Virus record (IMG/VR): IMGVR_UViG_3300027759_000290
Coordinates: 1 to 31,699 of that record
Source: a virus
Strand: one strand, 5' to 3'
DNA length: 31,699 nucleotides
Shown: piece after piece, positions 22,761 through 31,699 of the stretch
Numbering within the stretch: position 1 is the stretch's first letter
Layout of the letters: every line of letters starts with the position of its first letter
Notes under the pieces: model-generated
The model's input: the letters and a program-made list of their open reading frames with translations, nothing else
Told to the model about the DNA's origin: nothing
Database searches by the model: none
Translations under genes and position numbers: made by a program

Positions 22761-24602
22761 TTACTGACTATAAATAGATCTAGCCGTTATACTGGTACTT
22801 AGCCCCCCGTCAAAATTAGAATTTACATTTGTTACTAAGAACTTTTGGGTTCCGTTCAAATCATTTTTTGGGTAATTTACTGTAATTATATCCCCTACCT
22901 CAATTACTGGGTTTCCAAAAATTTCCATATTAATAGATTGCTGTTGCTTTGACCATTGTAATTTAATCCAATTAAATAAAGACTTGGCGTCCGCCTCTGA
23001 CTGTATCCATGTGGACTGAAAAGTGGCTGGCTCTAATGTAGTGTAGTCACTTGTGGTAGTCTCAGTATATTCATGCTGAGCGGTTATGTCAACATAATTT
23101 CCAAGAACAAAGAATTTATTTTCTGCGGCCTGCAATGGAATAAATGAGGATGCGTTGTTAATAACAAAAATTTCAGCAGAATGATTAGAAAATTTAGATC
23201 CCAGGACAGTTGCAAACTTATTAGTTCCCGTACTAGCGTAAAGAGGGATGGCGGCAGGCTGATTAAAGTTTGCCTTTACGTATCTTATTTCACGAGCAAC
23301 AGTTCCAAATTCTTCTAGGTAGGCAACTTTTCCTGTAGGAGAATTAAAATTTTGTGCAATCTTTTCTCCAAATGTGAAATCTAGGGTAGAGTCAGCGTAT
23401 TGTCCGCTATATAAACCTCTTGAAGCTGCGTCTGTAACTTGAGTAGCACTTACTGGATTTGCATAAACATAATCAAAATTTACTTTTTCTAAGACAGAAA
23501 ATAGCGCTATGTTGGCTGTTGGAGAAATTGATTTTAATAAAGGGCTCACGCTGCCAGCAGTATTTGTATCTACTGCACTAACTTTAAAGTTATTAACATA
23601 TACAGTAATTATTGTAGCAACATCTGTTATTACAACATCTATATCTAATTTATACAGAGTTGAAGATAGTACTCCTCCATATAGCCTTCCAGAATCAGTA
23701 TCTTGAGAGTCTTGTAAATATAATCTTTTGTTTGCTACAACTTTGTATATTTTAAGAGATTTGTCTTTTAAATCTTTATTAGAGGCGTCAGTTTGTAGTT
23801 CAACAAAGTATCCGTTTGACCCTACATCATCTGTAAAAAACCCTATGCCCCCACCAGACATTGGAGTATCTAAAGAACTTGTAAACAATATACCTGCTCC
23901 AAATGAGTACTTCTTATAGGATGTGGATATGTTAGTATTTTTTATTTCTAGCGCATACTTACTTCTATCTTTATACTTATTATTAACTTTAAAATATGAT
24001 CTTTGAACTTCTCTATTGCCGTAAGCTGCATAAGAAGATCCAGTAGCTGCGGCAGACAAAACAACTGCGTCTGTAGAGGCTCCTAAATCAATGCTTCCTG
24101 CTGAGTTAGCCAATGCTGCTGCTTTTTCTGCGGCAAGTACTTGAGCAAGACGTGCTTCGTCCATTGCGTCTAAAGATCCGCCTGTGCTTGTGTTTGTTGT
24201 TGGTGTTGTAGTTGAAGTAGTTGAAGCAGTTATTCCTCCAACACTTGCCGCTTTAGGCATTGTAAAAGATTCATAAATATATTCTCCATATGTACCAGTT
24301 GCCCCAGCTCCCGAATGTGCTCTGGCACGTAAGTTATATTTTGCTCCTGGTGTCAAATTTTCTCTTACGTAAGTACCACTTGTTGTTGTAAAAGTAAAAT
24401 CTGGATTACTAAAAGTTCCATTGCTTCCCACATCCCCCGCATAACTTCCTGGAGTAGATAAAGGGGTTCCAAGTGTTATGACTGCCCTGGTTGGAGAAGT
24501 TGTTTGAACTACAATGTACGGAATTTTTAAATTAGCAGGTGTAGCAGCAGTTGGTGTAGTATAAACTTCGCCAAACATGTAGTATTGAAAATTACTGGTC
24601 AT
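22761..24602 (-). CDS. Tail hub-type protein with lectin-like insert
   Basis: A 613-residue protein from the ATG at 24602 (ATGA overlap, GAGGTGG seven bases upstream); a TTG six bases earlier is too close to that SD. Residues about 26-116 resemble an FN3 domain. A Thr/Ser linker (124-142) and a short Ala-rich helix follow. Residues about 198-380 have the strand pattern of a concanavalin-like (LamG-type) sugar-binding domain (G-G-G-I-G-F-F-T-D-D ... L-D-I-D-V-V). The end (about 510-613; W-I-K-L-Q-W-S-K-Q, G-D-I-I-T-V-N-Y-P, G-G-L-S-T-S-I-T-A-R-S-I) matches the end of gp27/Tal-like hub proteins. Probably a tail-tip component. Confidence 0.66.
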   Translation of the reverse strand: MTSNFQYYMFGEVYTTPTAATPANLKIPYIVVQTTSPTRAVITLGTPLSTPGSYAGDVGSNGTFSNPDFTFTTTSGTYVRENLTPGAKYNLRARAHSGAGATGTYGEYIYESFTMPKAASVGGITASTTSTTTPTTNTSTGGSLDAMDEARLAQVLAAEKAAALANSAGSIDLGASTDAVVLSAAATGSSYAAYGNREVQRSYFKVNNKYKDRSKYALEIKNTNISTSYKKYSFGAGILFTSSLDTPMSGGGIGFFTDDVGSNGYFVELQTDASNKDLKDKSLKIYKVVANKRLYLQDSQDTDSGRLYGGVLSSTLYKLDIDVVITDVATIITVYVNNFKVSAVDTNTAGSVSPLLKSISPTANIALFSVLEKVNFDYVYANPVSATQVTDAASRGLYSGQYADSTLDFTFGEKIAQNFNSPTGKVAYLEEFGTVAREIRYVKANFNQPAAIPLYASTGTNKFATVLGSKFSNHSAEIFVINNASSFIPLQAAENKFFVLGNYVDITAQHEYTETTTSDYTTLEPATFQSTWIQSEADAKSLFNWIKLQWSKQQQSINMEIFGNPVIEVGDIITVNYPKNDLNGTQKFLVTNVNSNFDGGLSTSITARSIYSQ

Positions 24603-26500
24603 GTCCAAACCACCTCATATCCACTCCAAGAATTTACTATGTCTTGAGCTGTTGCATTGTGAGCTTCAATTGTTGTACTAAAAGCTCCTCTGGTTTTAAT
24701 TCTGTATTTTCCGCTAGGCTTAAAGGTTCCCTGTTTAGCCAAACCTATATATTTATTATTATCTGTTTTGCTTATTAAATCCACAAACTGTTTTGTTCCG
24801 TTAGAGTCTTCGTATTCAAATTGCACTGCGTCATACTCAATAATTTCAGAATCAATTGCTAGGTAGCCTGTGTAGTTGTAAGCTGTGGTTCCTAGTTCTT
24901 CTTCATTAATTACAGAAGGGCTTAAGATTAAATATGTTCCTGCTGCCTGATTTGAAGCTACTGATTGATTTAAAGAAAACGCTGACAGGAAATAAGTGTC
25001 TGATTCCCAAGGAGCCTGGGCGCTTTGGATTAGATTAGATGTTAGTACGCTATTCCAGAATACTTTTATTTGGTTGGCTGATGCTAAATCGTTTTTTTCA
25101 AAAGATAGTATGTTTGATAGGTTAGATCCAGATGTTTCACTTCTAAAATCCCAATTAGATGTTCGTGCAGCATCAAATATATAATCTCTACTATAAAACT
25201 CTAAAACATTTTTAGATGAAAATACTGCTGTCATTTGAGTATCTCTGCACAATTCTTGCAAAGAGTCCCAGACGGTTTGATCATTCTCTGTCCACCAAAA
25301 TGTCGGTGTAATAATAGAAGCGTCTGTAGACTTTATATTAATATTGTAATTAGTAAATCCAATTGCATCTAGCATTCTTCTTATAATACCAGAAGCAGAA
25401 AAATTTTCACACATAATCTTAGGGGCAATTGTTTCCTGTAGTATCTTTGCTCCATCTAGTGCAGTTAGTGATATATCTCCATACTCTGAGAAAGACCATG
25501 AGTCTGCATAGAAGGTTCCTTGAAGTATGTTATCGTATGTACCCTTTGAATCAGATAGTGCTCCTCCAGAGTTATAAACTTTAATGTATGGCTTAATTTC
25601 CATCTGCTTATACAAATATATCTTAGAGTTATCAAACGCAAGTGTCTTGTCAAATGATAAAATCTTTCGTACCGTTTCATACGATATCAAAGATAAAGAT
25701 AATGAGTTTGCAGATATCTTGCCTACTGGCATTAGATCTTCAGAGCTTGTTGATGATTCTTTAGCTATATCAAATGACACTAAATGTTCTGTAGCATCTA
25801 CTACCCACTTAGGAGATAGTTCAATAAGTCCTGTGTATTTTGAAGCCACCGCTCCAGTTGTAATCTTAACGCTTGTTAAATTAATTGGGGCGGATATAGT
25901 AGAAGGCTCTGTCTTTACCCAAGAAGTTCCATTGTAATATATAGTTACTGTGCCAGCATTATAATTCTTAACTCCATTTGTAGTAAATGGGACAATATCT
26001 GCATTAGTGCCAGATGCAAGAACTGATCCATTTCCAAATATACTCCATGTCGCTGGAGTTGAATGAGATAATTCAAATCTTGCTACTATCTTATTAGTTA
26101 TAATAGTTTTAGGATAACTTATAGTTACATCTAATCCAGTATTAATATTAGAGACATAGTATTTATATGTAGTATCTACTCCAGGGTAATATATTCTAAA
26201 GTTTGGGGTATATGTTAATGCTCCTGGCTTCTTATATCCTGAATCAACATCTCCAGAGATGGCATATTTTACTCCCGCCCCCTGTGGTCTAAATGGTTTA
26301 ATAATTGAATCTACTGGGAATAGTTTTTTAAATGGGGTATAAGTGGCTCCAGATGAATCTGTCTTTGATATATCCGCTCCAGATACGGTAACATTATCCA
26401 CGAGGGAGTTCATATTATATTCAAATATTAATTGTGTACCGTAGGTAACAGAGGTATTTTGCTCAATAGCGTCTTTAGCAGTTTGCGTTAATGTAATCAT
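24599..26500 (-). CDS. Tail hub / tail-associated protein
   Basis: A 633-residue protein. An N-terminal domain (1-230) contains an inserted discoidin-like beta region. From about 235 on it shows a hub pattern: F-D-I-A-K-E, then G-T-F-Y-A-D-S-W-S-F-S-E-Y-G-D-I-S-L-T-A-L-D, a helix with I-I-R-R-M-L-D-A-I-G-F, and D-Q-T-V-W-D-S-L-Q-E-L-C. This order is familiar from gp27-type baseplate hubs and minor tail proteins that close the tail tube. It lies two genes after the tape measure, where such a protein is expected. The last hub subdomain seems to be encoded in the next gene. Confidence 0.7.
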   Translation of the reverse strand: MITLTQTAKDAIEQNTSVTYGTQLIFEYNMNSLVDNVTVSGADISKTDSSGATYTPFKKLFPVDSIIKPFRPQGAGVKYAISGDVDSGYKKPGALTYTPNFRIYYPGVDTTYKYYVSNINTGLDVTISYPKTIITNKIVARFELSHSTPATWSIFGNGSVLASGTNADIVPFTTNGVKNYNAGTVTIYYNGTSWVKTEPSTISAPINLTSVKITTGAVASKYTGLIELSPKWVVDATEHLVSFDIAKESSTSSEDLMPVGKISANSLSLSLISYETVRKILSFDKTLAFDNSKIYLYKQMEIKPYIKVYNSGGALSDSKGTYDNILQGTFYADSWSFSEYGDISLTALDGAKILQETIAPKIMCENFSASGIIRRMLDAIGFTNYNINIKSTDASIITPTFWWTENDQTVWDSLQELCRDTQMTAVFSSKNVLEFYSRDYIFDAARTSNWDFRSETSGSNLSNILSFEKNDLASANQIKVFWNSVLTSNLIQSAQAPWESDTYFLSAFSLNQSVASNQAAGTYLILSPSVINEEELGTTAYNYTGYLAIDSEIIEYDAVQFEYEDSNGTKQFVDLISKTDNNKYIGLAKQGTFKPSGKYRIKTRGAFSTTIEAHNATAQDIVNSWSGYEVVWT

Positions 26501-26973
26501 TAGACCTCATCTAAGGTCAGGGATACGTTAAAATGGGGCTGTAAGCCTCTCTTAACAACTGTAAAATTACAGGATGAGATAATAACTGTATATGACTCAT
26601 AACCTGCTGAGGATTGATCTGAGCCCGTTTTAGCTAGGTTGACTCTTATATTAAAGCTTTGTTTGCCTTCGTCTCCAAAATAGAATGTTCGAAGGTCTTC
26701 TGCTCCCCACCCACCGTCTACTGTAAGGGTTCTGTATGCAGGCAACATTTCCCAAGATAATTGAAATTGTCTTTTATCTGCAATATGGTTTTTTCTTAGG
26801 GTACCGTTTGAAGTTCTAACTATTTTTTCAATTCTTTCTGTTCCTAGTTCTAGGGCACTTCTATTGTGCTCTGTAACTTTATTCCAAATCTTGACGGTTC
26901 CAGCGGGGCTAGCCAATAAGTCTTTAGCCTCAATATAAAGAATAGAGCCTCTAGGTAAAAATACAACAGCCAT
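26500..26973 (-). CDS. Distal-tail-position minor tail protein
   Basis: A 157-residue protein directly after the tape measure gene (TAATG overlap, GGAGG nine bases upstream). Strand-rich, with a central W-E-M-L-P-A-Y-R-T-L-T-V-D-G-G-W-G-A-E-D-L-R-T-F-Y segment and a C-terminal Q-P-H-F-N-V-S-L-T-L-D-E-V. The position is that of the distal tail protein of long-tailed phages, but it is shorter than a typical Dit and has no galectin-like second domain. The N-terminal half may match the Dit ring. Confidence 0.62.
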   Translation of the reverse strand: MAVVFLPRGSILYIEAKDLLASPAGTVKIWNKVTEHNRSALELGTERIEKIVRTSNGTLRKNHIADKRQFQLSWEMLPAYRTLTVDGGWGAEDLRTFYFGDEGKQSFNIRVNLAKTGSDQSSAGYESYTVIISSCNFTVVKRGLQPHFNVSLTLDEV

Positions 26974-29900
26974 TAGTAATTACCTCCCAAAGTTCTAACT
27001 CTTCCTTCTTTAGCACCAATTAGTGCCAATTCAGACTTGAACTGTTTCATTATATCATCTACTGTAATGTTTGTCCCGTTTAATTCTATATCAATATTAT
27101 AAATATTATTATTATATGAACTACTTACTCCGCCTGGGACAGAATTACTACTTCCGCTAGAAATATTATAACTTGGACCTAGTATGCTATTTGGAATAAT
27201 TTGTCCTCCAGAAGCAGGCACAAATAACTCTGGTCCACGCTCTCCCACTAGGTACGGCTGAGAAGAAGTCATTCCAGTAATTCCAGTTACTGCCCGCTTA
27301 ATGTATCCTCCCATTGCTTTTCTTTTTATATTTACAGTTCCTGATCTATCTGGAGAATCAGATGTAACTTCATAGCTATCTTTTCCTGATTGAAAAACTG
27401 TTCCTTTTGCGTAAGATATTCCACGTTCAACTAATTCTTTGGCAGAAACAGTTGTAATGGTTGTTGCGTATCTTCCAGAACTTACAGTTGTTGACTTTAG
27501 TGTATTCATTTTGTCGCCTGGTTTCGGAGCTCCGTTAGCTAAGATATTATAAATATCGGAAAGAGTGTGTCCTTCTTCTCCGACAATTTCTCCTGCAAAG
27601 CTTTTCATACTTCCAGACAAGGTTTCTAATTCAGATAAAGCTGCTCCTTTTGGCAAGACACCCAGACCAGTTTTTAATGGTATTCTAGCCCCAGAACTTT
27701 CATTGATTGGAAGAGGAATATATTTTCCATCTTTATCTTTTGAAAAATTGCCTTTAGCGTCTTTTGTTAAGTATTGACCATATGCCTTAAGCACTTCAGG
27801 ATTAGACTTAGCAGCAACTGCAATATCATTTAAAACGTTTGAAAAATCAACGTTAAAAGCATCTTTTTGAGCCTGAGTAGCTTTTGATGGATCTGTAAAA
27901 GCTCGCATCTTTGCTACTCTTGTTAATTCGTTTCCTAAGTCGGTAATGGTTTTAATTGTGGCACCAAGATTCTCTGCTTTTTTACCTTGGGAGGCTGCGC
28001 CTTCTTGTAAAGCAGATTTATACTCTTGATCTTTGTCTAGCAAAGCTTGCTGTTTTGCTTCTGCTTTTCTAGCACTTTCATCAATTCTTGCTTCAGCTGA
28101 TTTTAAGCTAGACTCTTTTTGTATTTGTTGAATTCTAATTTGTGCTGCTGCTGTAGCCTCATTGTCCCCACGGGCAACTGCCATTTGTAAATCTAGTTTT
28201 GCTTGTTGTAGTTCTAATTCAGCATTTTCTTTATCAAAGGTCTCTCTCAATGCACGTTTCTTAGCATCGGCACGTTCTTTAATAGCCTTGATCTCATCTT
28301 GAATTGCTTTAATTTGTTTCTTAGATAGTCCAGCCGAATCTATTTTATCTGTATTAGATTTTTTAGATGCAGCATCATATTGACCTTTAAGGGTATCTAA
28401 TAGTTTGGCAGCATTTCCTAAACCAATAACTGATCCGTTAAATACCAAAGCTTCGGTTCCTGCAGCATCTAATGCATAGCTAAATGTTGCAAGAGCCTCT
28501 GCTTGTGCTGAAGAGATTCTAGACAAATCCGTAGATACTCCTTGCAAATACAGTCTCCATTTTGCATACATTCCGCCTATAGTATCTGATTGATTTAAAA
28601 TTCCTGCAAGCTCTGGTCTTTGAGACTTTATTGTTTTAAGAGCATCTTTTCCAATTTCATTGTTTTTTACTCCAGCTTCAGCCATTCTTTCAAACTGGAT
28701 GGCAATAGCTTGCTGTTCATTTAATACTTTACCAGATGCATCTGATGTTCCAACTAAAGATTTTACTGCTGAGTCTATTGAAGATATTGCTGTTTCTATG
28801 TTTGAAGCAAAGGCCGACGCAGATAGTTGAGAAACATCCTTTATGTTTTGAGCCAGATTTTTTAATATAAATGTAGAAGAAGATGCTTGGTCTGTTATGC
28901 CGCTAAACATCTTAGATGATATTGCTCCAACTCCCTGACCAGCTTTATTAGAAGATTCAATTAAAGCATATATTAGATTAGTTGCATCTTCTACACTTTT
29001 ACCGCTAGATACCATTTGAGCTTTTAAATTTGCAGCCCAGTCGTTAATTTTAGTTGAATCTATATTGTTTAATATTGATAAAGTTTCAGGCATGTCTGAC
29101 TTTACACGCTCTTTTAATTCTTTAAGTTGTTGAATTGTTAAAGTAAGTCCCCTTGTTCCAGATGATGTATAGGATTCAAAGTAAGCCTTTGCTTTGTCTG
29201 CCGCTAACTTTTGCTCTTCACGTAAATTTTTTAATTTATCTGTTAATGAAACATAGGTTATGCCTAGCTCTTTAGCACTTTTTTCTGTAACCCCAAACAT
29301 GCTGGTCTGCTCACGCTTATTTTCTTCAACATTCTTTCTCCACATTTTAAATACTGAAACTAATGCGGTTACTCCTACTACAGCTAATCCTACTGGTCCA
29401 GTAAAGAATTTAACAGCTGTTCCAGCAATTCTAAATACTGTTCCTGAAATTGAGCCAAGTGTTTTTAATAGAGCAGATGCTTTTGTCAGGCCTCCCATAA
29501 GACCTTTAAGTCCACTTAACATTGGTAAAAATTGCATAGCCATACCAGCAGAACTCATTATAGTTCCCGCTGTTCCTCCCACAGAATTTCCAGCCATGCT
29601 TAATCCCATACCGCCCATAAACATTCCTGTTTGACCCATAGCACTCATGCCGCCACCGCCAGATTGTTTATTTCTAGCATTTTGGAATTCTGAAGCGAAT
29701 GCTCCAACTACTCCCTTTTTAAATCCTAGTATTGAGTCTACAGGATAACCTTTATTCATTAAAGCTAAAGTTCCTTCATTGCCGCTAGTAGCAGTTTTTG
29801 TAACAACAGACTCTCCTGGCTCTAGCAAAGCTGGAATAGAATCTCCTCCGCCGTATCCTGGAAGCTTTGTAATTCCATCTTCAAAACCAGGAACTCCCAT

Positions 29901-31699
29901 AGCAGTATTTTCTTTTAGGTCAATCTGAAACAGACCCATGTTTCTTGAGTGTGCATCTGAGCCAAGTGGGTTTGTTTTTCTAACCATTTGAGGCTTGGCA
30001 CCACTTTGAATTGCTCTAACAGAAGCATTATTTAAATATTTACCAAATATACTTTCTGTTATAGGACCTTTGTGATTTGCAATTTTATGATTTAATACTC
30101 TTGCTGCGTTATCAGCCATACGCTTTGCATATACTGGAGGAATCCCTTGAGACTTTAAAAATAGCAGAAGGCTGACCATATCCTCACCCTGAACTGGTCT
30201 AAAATCAACAGGGAAAGCATTGCCGTCTCTTAATCCTTCATTAAAACCTTTTCTATTTTTAATAAACTGTGTTGGAAGAAGCTGTAAAGAATCTCTTCCA
30301 GCTACCTTTTTTGATAACTGTAGGTTGTAATCTGAATATTGAGACCTGTCTACTACACCCGAAGATCCTTTTGATGAAAGGCCTTGGGTTCTTTGAATAA
30401 ACCCTGGCACCATGCCGTGAACTAAATATTCATTATCTTGACCAGCAATTTTTTTAGTTGGTGTAATACCATATGCTTGGAATTCAGGGTCATCATAAAC
30501 TTTTGATTTTCTTTTATATAGTTCTCCGTAACTGATTCCAGCACCATCTTCTGCGCCCGCCCTTGGAGATCTGGTTGAAGGAATTCTTACTCCACCAATT
30601 TTTGTAGATTGAGTTCTAAAAGCCCTTAACATTTTAGCGGCTTTTATTGCCGCCGCAATTGATGTGTAGCCTGCAGCATATTTTTGAACTCCTACTTCAC
30701 CCATTGCTAATCTTCTAGGCTTGGTTGTTTCAATATTGTATCCTGCTCCTGAAGTTCTTACTCCAAGTGCCCCTGCTACTTTATTAATAAAGTTTTTGGT
30801 GCTGCCCTTTTTAAATAGTTCTCTCATATTAGACTTACCAGTAGGGTCAACTACTGGTTGATTTAATGTAGGAATCATTGTTGGGTTAATTGTTCTTCCC
30901 ATTGAAGCTGCTTGAGCTTGTGTTGCTTGTACCATCATTCTTTCTATATCTAAGTTTAACTGTATAATTCTGGCTTTTGCCTGCTCTATATTAATTGTTC
31001 CTGCTCGCAACTGTGAAACAATCGCTGCAGACTGCTGTGCTGCACTAGTAGTAAGTTGAGATACTACGGGAAGCATTCCATCAAATTGAACCATTAAATC
31101 TTTGCTGACTGTTCCAGTTGCAACAATTTGTTTCTTAAGAGTAGCAATTTCTTCTTTAGATTGCATTGCTAATGTTGCCATCATTGCGTGGTGCCTTGCG
31201 GCTTCCCCAGCAACAATTCCTGTTGATACTCCGTTTATTCTAGTTAATCCAGGAACATTTGGAAGATCTTGCTCCATATATATCTGTGGGTTTTGACCAA
31301 TCTTTTGATTTACTGGGCCTGAGCCTGGAACCATGCCAAACATTGTTTGCTGAAGTCTTTGTGATTCGGTCATTCCAGAACGTGGAACCATGTGAGAACT
31401 TGACCTTGTTCCCATTGGTCCAACTAATGGGTGTGAAGGATCTACTACTCTTCCGCCTGCCATAACAAGATTACCAGCCATTGTTGAAACTGCTGGATTA
31501 ACTGACATTGCACCAGCTTTAGCTTTTGTTTCTAATAACGAAAATTCGTCAAGCAAGTTTCTAAGTGCTTGTTGTAATACTGATGCTGCTTTAGCATCGC
31601 TATAAAATGTTTCTTCTACTAACTTTCCAGCTTTTTGTGCCGCTAACATTTCTGGAGTTAAATATTTAAATCCTTCTCCACCTTTAAAGAATGCTTTTA
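26973..31699 (-). CDS. Tape measure protein (N-terminus outside window)
   Basis: At least 1575 residues; the frame is still open at base 31699, so the true start is outside. Tape measure proteins set tail length and may help DNA cross the host envelope. Numbering from the Met at 31649: helical N-terminal segments; a long region around 330-580 with little coiled-coil; the motif G-G-G-D-S-I-P-A-L-L-E-P-G-E (about 595-610) typical of these proteins; Gly/Ala/Met-rich hydrophobic segments (about 660-775); a charged coiled coil (about 1105-1210); and near the C-terminus Y-L-V-G-E-R-G-P-E-L-F-V-P (about 1470), another tape measure hallmark. Length alone suggests a tail well over 200 nm. Confidence 0.92.
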   Translation of the reverse strand, partial: KAFFKGGEGFKYLTPEMLAAQKAGKLVEETFYSDAKAASVLQQALRNLLDEFSLLETKAKAGAMSVNPAVSTMAGNLVMAGGRVVDPSHPLVGPMGTRSSSHMVPRSGMTESQRLQQTMFGMVPGSGPVNQKIGQNPQIYMEQDLPNVPGLTRINGVSTGIVAGEAARHHAMMATLAMQSKEEIATLKKQIVATGTVSKDLMVQFDGMLPVVSQLTTSAAQQSAAIVSQLRAGTINIEQAKARIIQLNLDIERMMVQATQAQAASMGRTINPTMIPTLNQPVVDPTGKSNMRELFKKGSTKNFINKVAGALGVRTSGAGYNIETTKPRRLAMGEVGVQKYAAGYTSIAAAIKAAKMLRAFRTQSTKIGGVRIPSTRSPRAGAEDGAGISYGELYKRKSKVYDDPEFQAYGITPTKKIAGQDNEYLVHGMVPGFIQRTQGLSSKGSSGVVDRSQYSDYNLQLSKKVAGRDSLQLLPTQFIKNRKGFNEGLRDGNAFPVDFRPVQGEDMVSLLLFLKSQGIPPVYAKRMADNAARVLNHKIANHKGPITESIFGKYLNNASVRAIQSGAKPQMVRKTNPLGSDAHSRNMGLFQIDLKENTAMGVPGFEDGITKLPGYGGGDSIPALLEPGESVVTKTATSGNEGTLALMNKGYPVDSILGFKKGVVGAFASEFQNARNKQSGGGGMSAMGQTGMFMGGMGLSMAGNSVGGTAGTIMSSAGMAMQFLPMLSGLKGLMGGLTKASALLKTLGSISGTVFRIAGTAVKFFTGPVGLAVVGVTALVSVFKMWRKNVEENKREQTSMFGVTEKSAKELGITYVSLTDKLKNLREEQKLAADKAKAYFESYTSSGTRGLTLTIQQLKELKERVKSDMPETLSILNNIDSTKINDWAANLKAQMVSSGKSVEDATNLIYALIESSNKAGQGVGAISSKMFSGITDQASSSTFILKNLAQNIKDVSQLSASAFASNIETAISSIDSAVKSLVGTSDASGKVLNEQQAIAIQFERMAEAGVKNNEIGKDALKTIKSQRPELAGILNQSDTIGGMYAKWRLYLQGVSTDLSRISSAQAEALATFSYALDAAGTEALVFNGSVIGLGNAAKLLDTLKGQYDAASKKSNTDKIDSAGLSKKQIKAIQDEIKAIKERADAKKRALRETFDKENAELELQQAKLDLQMAVARGDNEATAAAQIRIQQIQKESSLKSAEARIDESARKAEAKQQALLDKDQEYKSALQEGAASQGKKAENLGATIKTITDLGNELTRVAKMRAFTDPSKATQAQKDAFNVDFSNVLNDIAVAAKSNPEVLKAYGQYLTKDAKGNFSKDKDGKYIPLPINESSGARIPLKTGLGVLPKGAALSELETLSGSMKSFAGEIVGEEGHTLSDIYNILANGAPKPGDKMNTLKSTTVSSGRYATTITTVSAKELVERGISYAKGTVFQSGKDSYEVTSDSPDRSGTVNIKRKAMGGYIKRAVTGITGMTSSQPYLVGERGPELFVPASGGQIIPNSILGPSYNISSGSSNSVPGGVSSSYNNNIYNIDIELNGTNITVDDIMKQFKSELALIGAKEGRVRTLGGNY

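Noticed and set aside
22752-22763. Two-codon reading frame (ATG GTA TAA) just after the stop at 22761
   Set aside because: It is a by-product of the -10 element and too short to support as a gene.
25584-25937. Plus-strand open frame of 117 codons
   Set aside because: Lies wholly inside the hub gene on the other strand, has no RBS or recognisable domain, and every supported gene runs the other way.
29260-29634. Plus-strand open frame of 124 codons
   Set aside because: It is the antisense of the Gly/Ala-rich hydrophobic part of the tape measure gene; its Pro/Thr-rich product is a by-product of that composition.
1-31699. tRNA genes and integrase or attachment sites
   Set aside because: Looked for cloverleaf-like GTTCRANNC patterns and recombinase genes in the few gaps and found none convincing.

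Overview
The window is a contiguous, AT-rich segment of a tailed double-stranded DNA phage (Caudoviricetes). A long tape measure gene followed by tail-hub and fiber genes indicates a long-tailed virus, most likely a siphovirus. Every supported gene lies on the minus strand, so transcription runs from base 31699 towards base 1. Genes are packed with ATGA, GTGA or TAATG overlaps, and no stretch over 300 bases lacks a gene. The families (CHC2/Toprim primase, DnaB, DnaE, RecA, Cas4-like nuclease, RuvC-like resolvase, many zinc-ribbon microproteins) remind me of phages of Actinobacteria. The AT-richness would suit a low-GC actinobacterial host, but host assignment is inference. No tRNA, CRISPR array, integrase, attachment site or insertion sequence was seen.

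Layout in transcription order. (1) 31699-15599, tail module: tape measure protein (5' end cut by the window edge), a Dit-position tail protein, two hub-type proteins, a 138-residue protein, three large tail or fiber proteins, three short acidic or coiled-coil proteins, a repeat-type fiber tip protein and an H-type-lectin-like protein. (2) 15598-15521: an extended -10 promoter followed almost at once by an intrinsic terminator. (3) 15520-10275: metallophosphoesterase, small zinc-ribbon proteins, an HTH protein, a possible helicase loader, DnaB helicase, a 99-residue protein, primase and a probable ssDNA-binding protein. (4) 10251-3087, polymerase and recombination: DnaE, RecA, small unknown proteins, Cas4-like Fe-S nuclease and RuvC-like resolvase. 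(5) 3090-1175: a zinc microprotein, a small HTH protein, a GT2 glycosyltransferase, a sugar nucleotidyltransferase and a DUF1599 (nucleotide-modification-associated) protein. (6) 1142-1: candidate terminase small subunit and the N-terminal ATPase part of the large subunit, cut by the window edge.

The replication genes encode a nearly self-contained replisome with recombination functions. The DUF1599, nucleotidyltransferase and GT2 genes form a compact group that could decorate DNA or virion with a sugar.

The most distinctive signal is regulatory. At least four gene junctions carry extended -10 promoters (TGn then TATAAT or TACAAT) that overlap or directly follow the upstream stop codon. A fifth, less canonical, precedes the terminase genes. 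At 22744 the hexamer lies exactly six bases before an ATG that has no Shine-Dalgarno sequence, which predicts a leaderless mRNA inside the tail operon.
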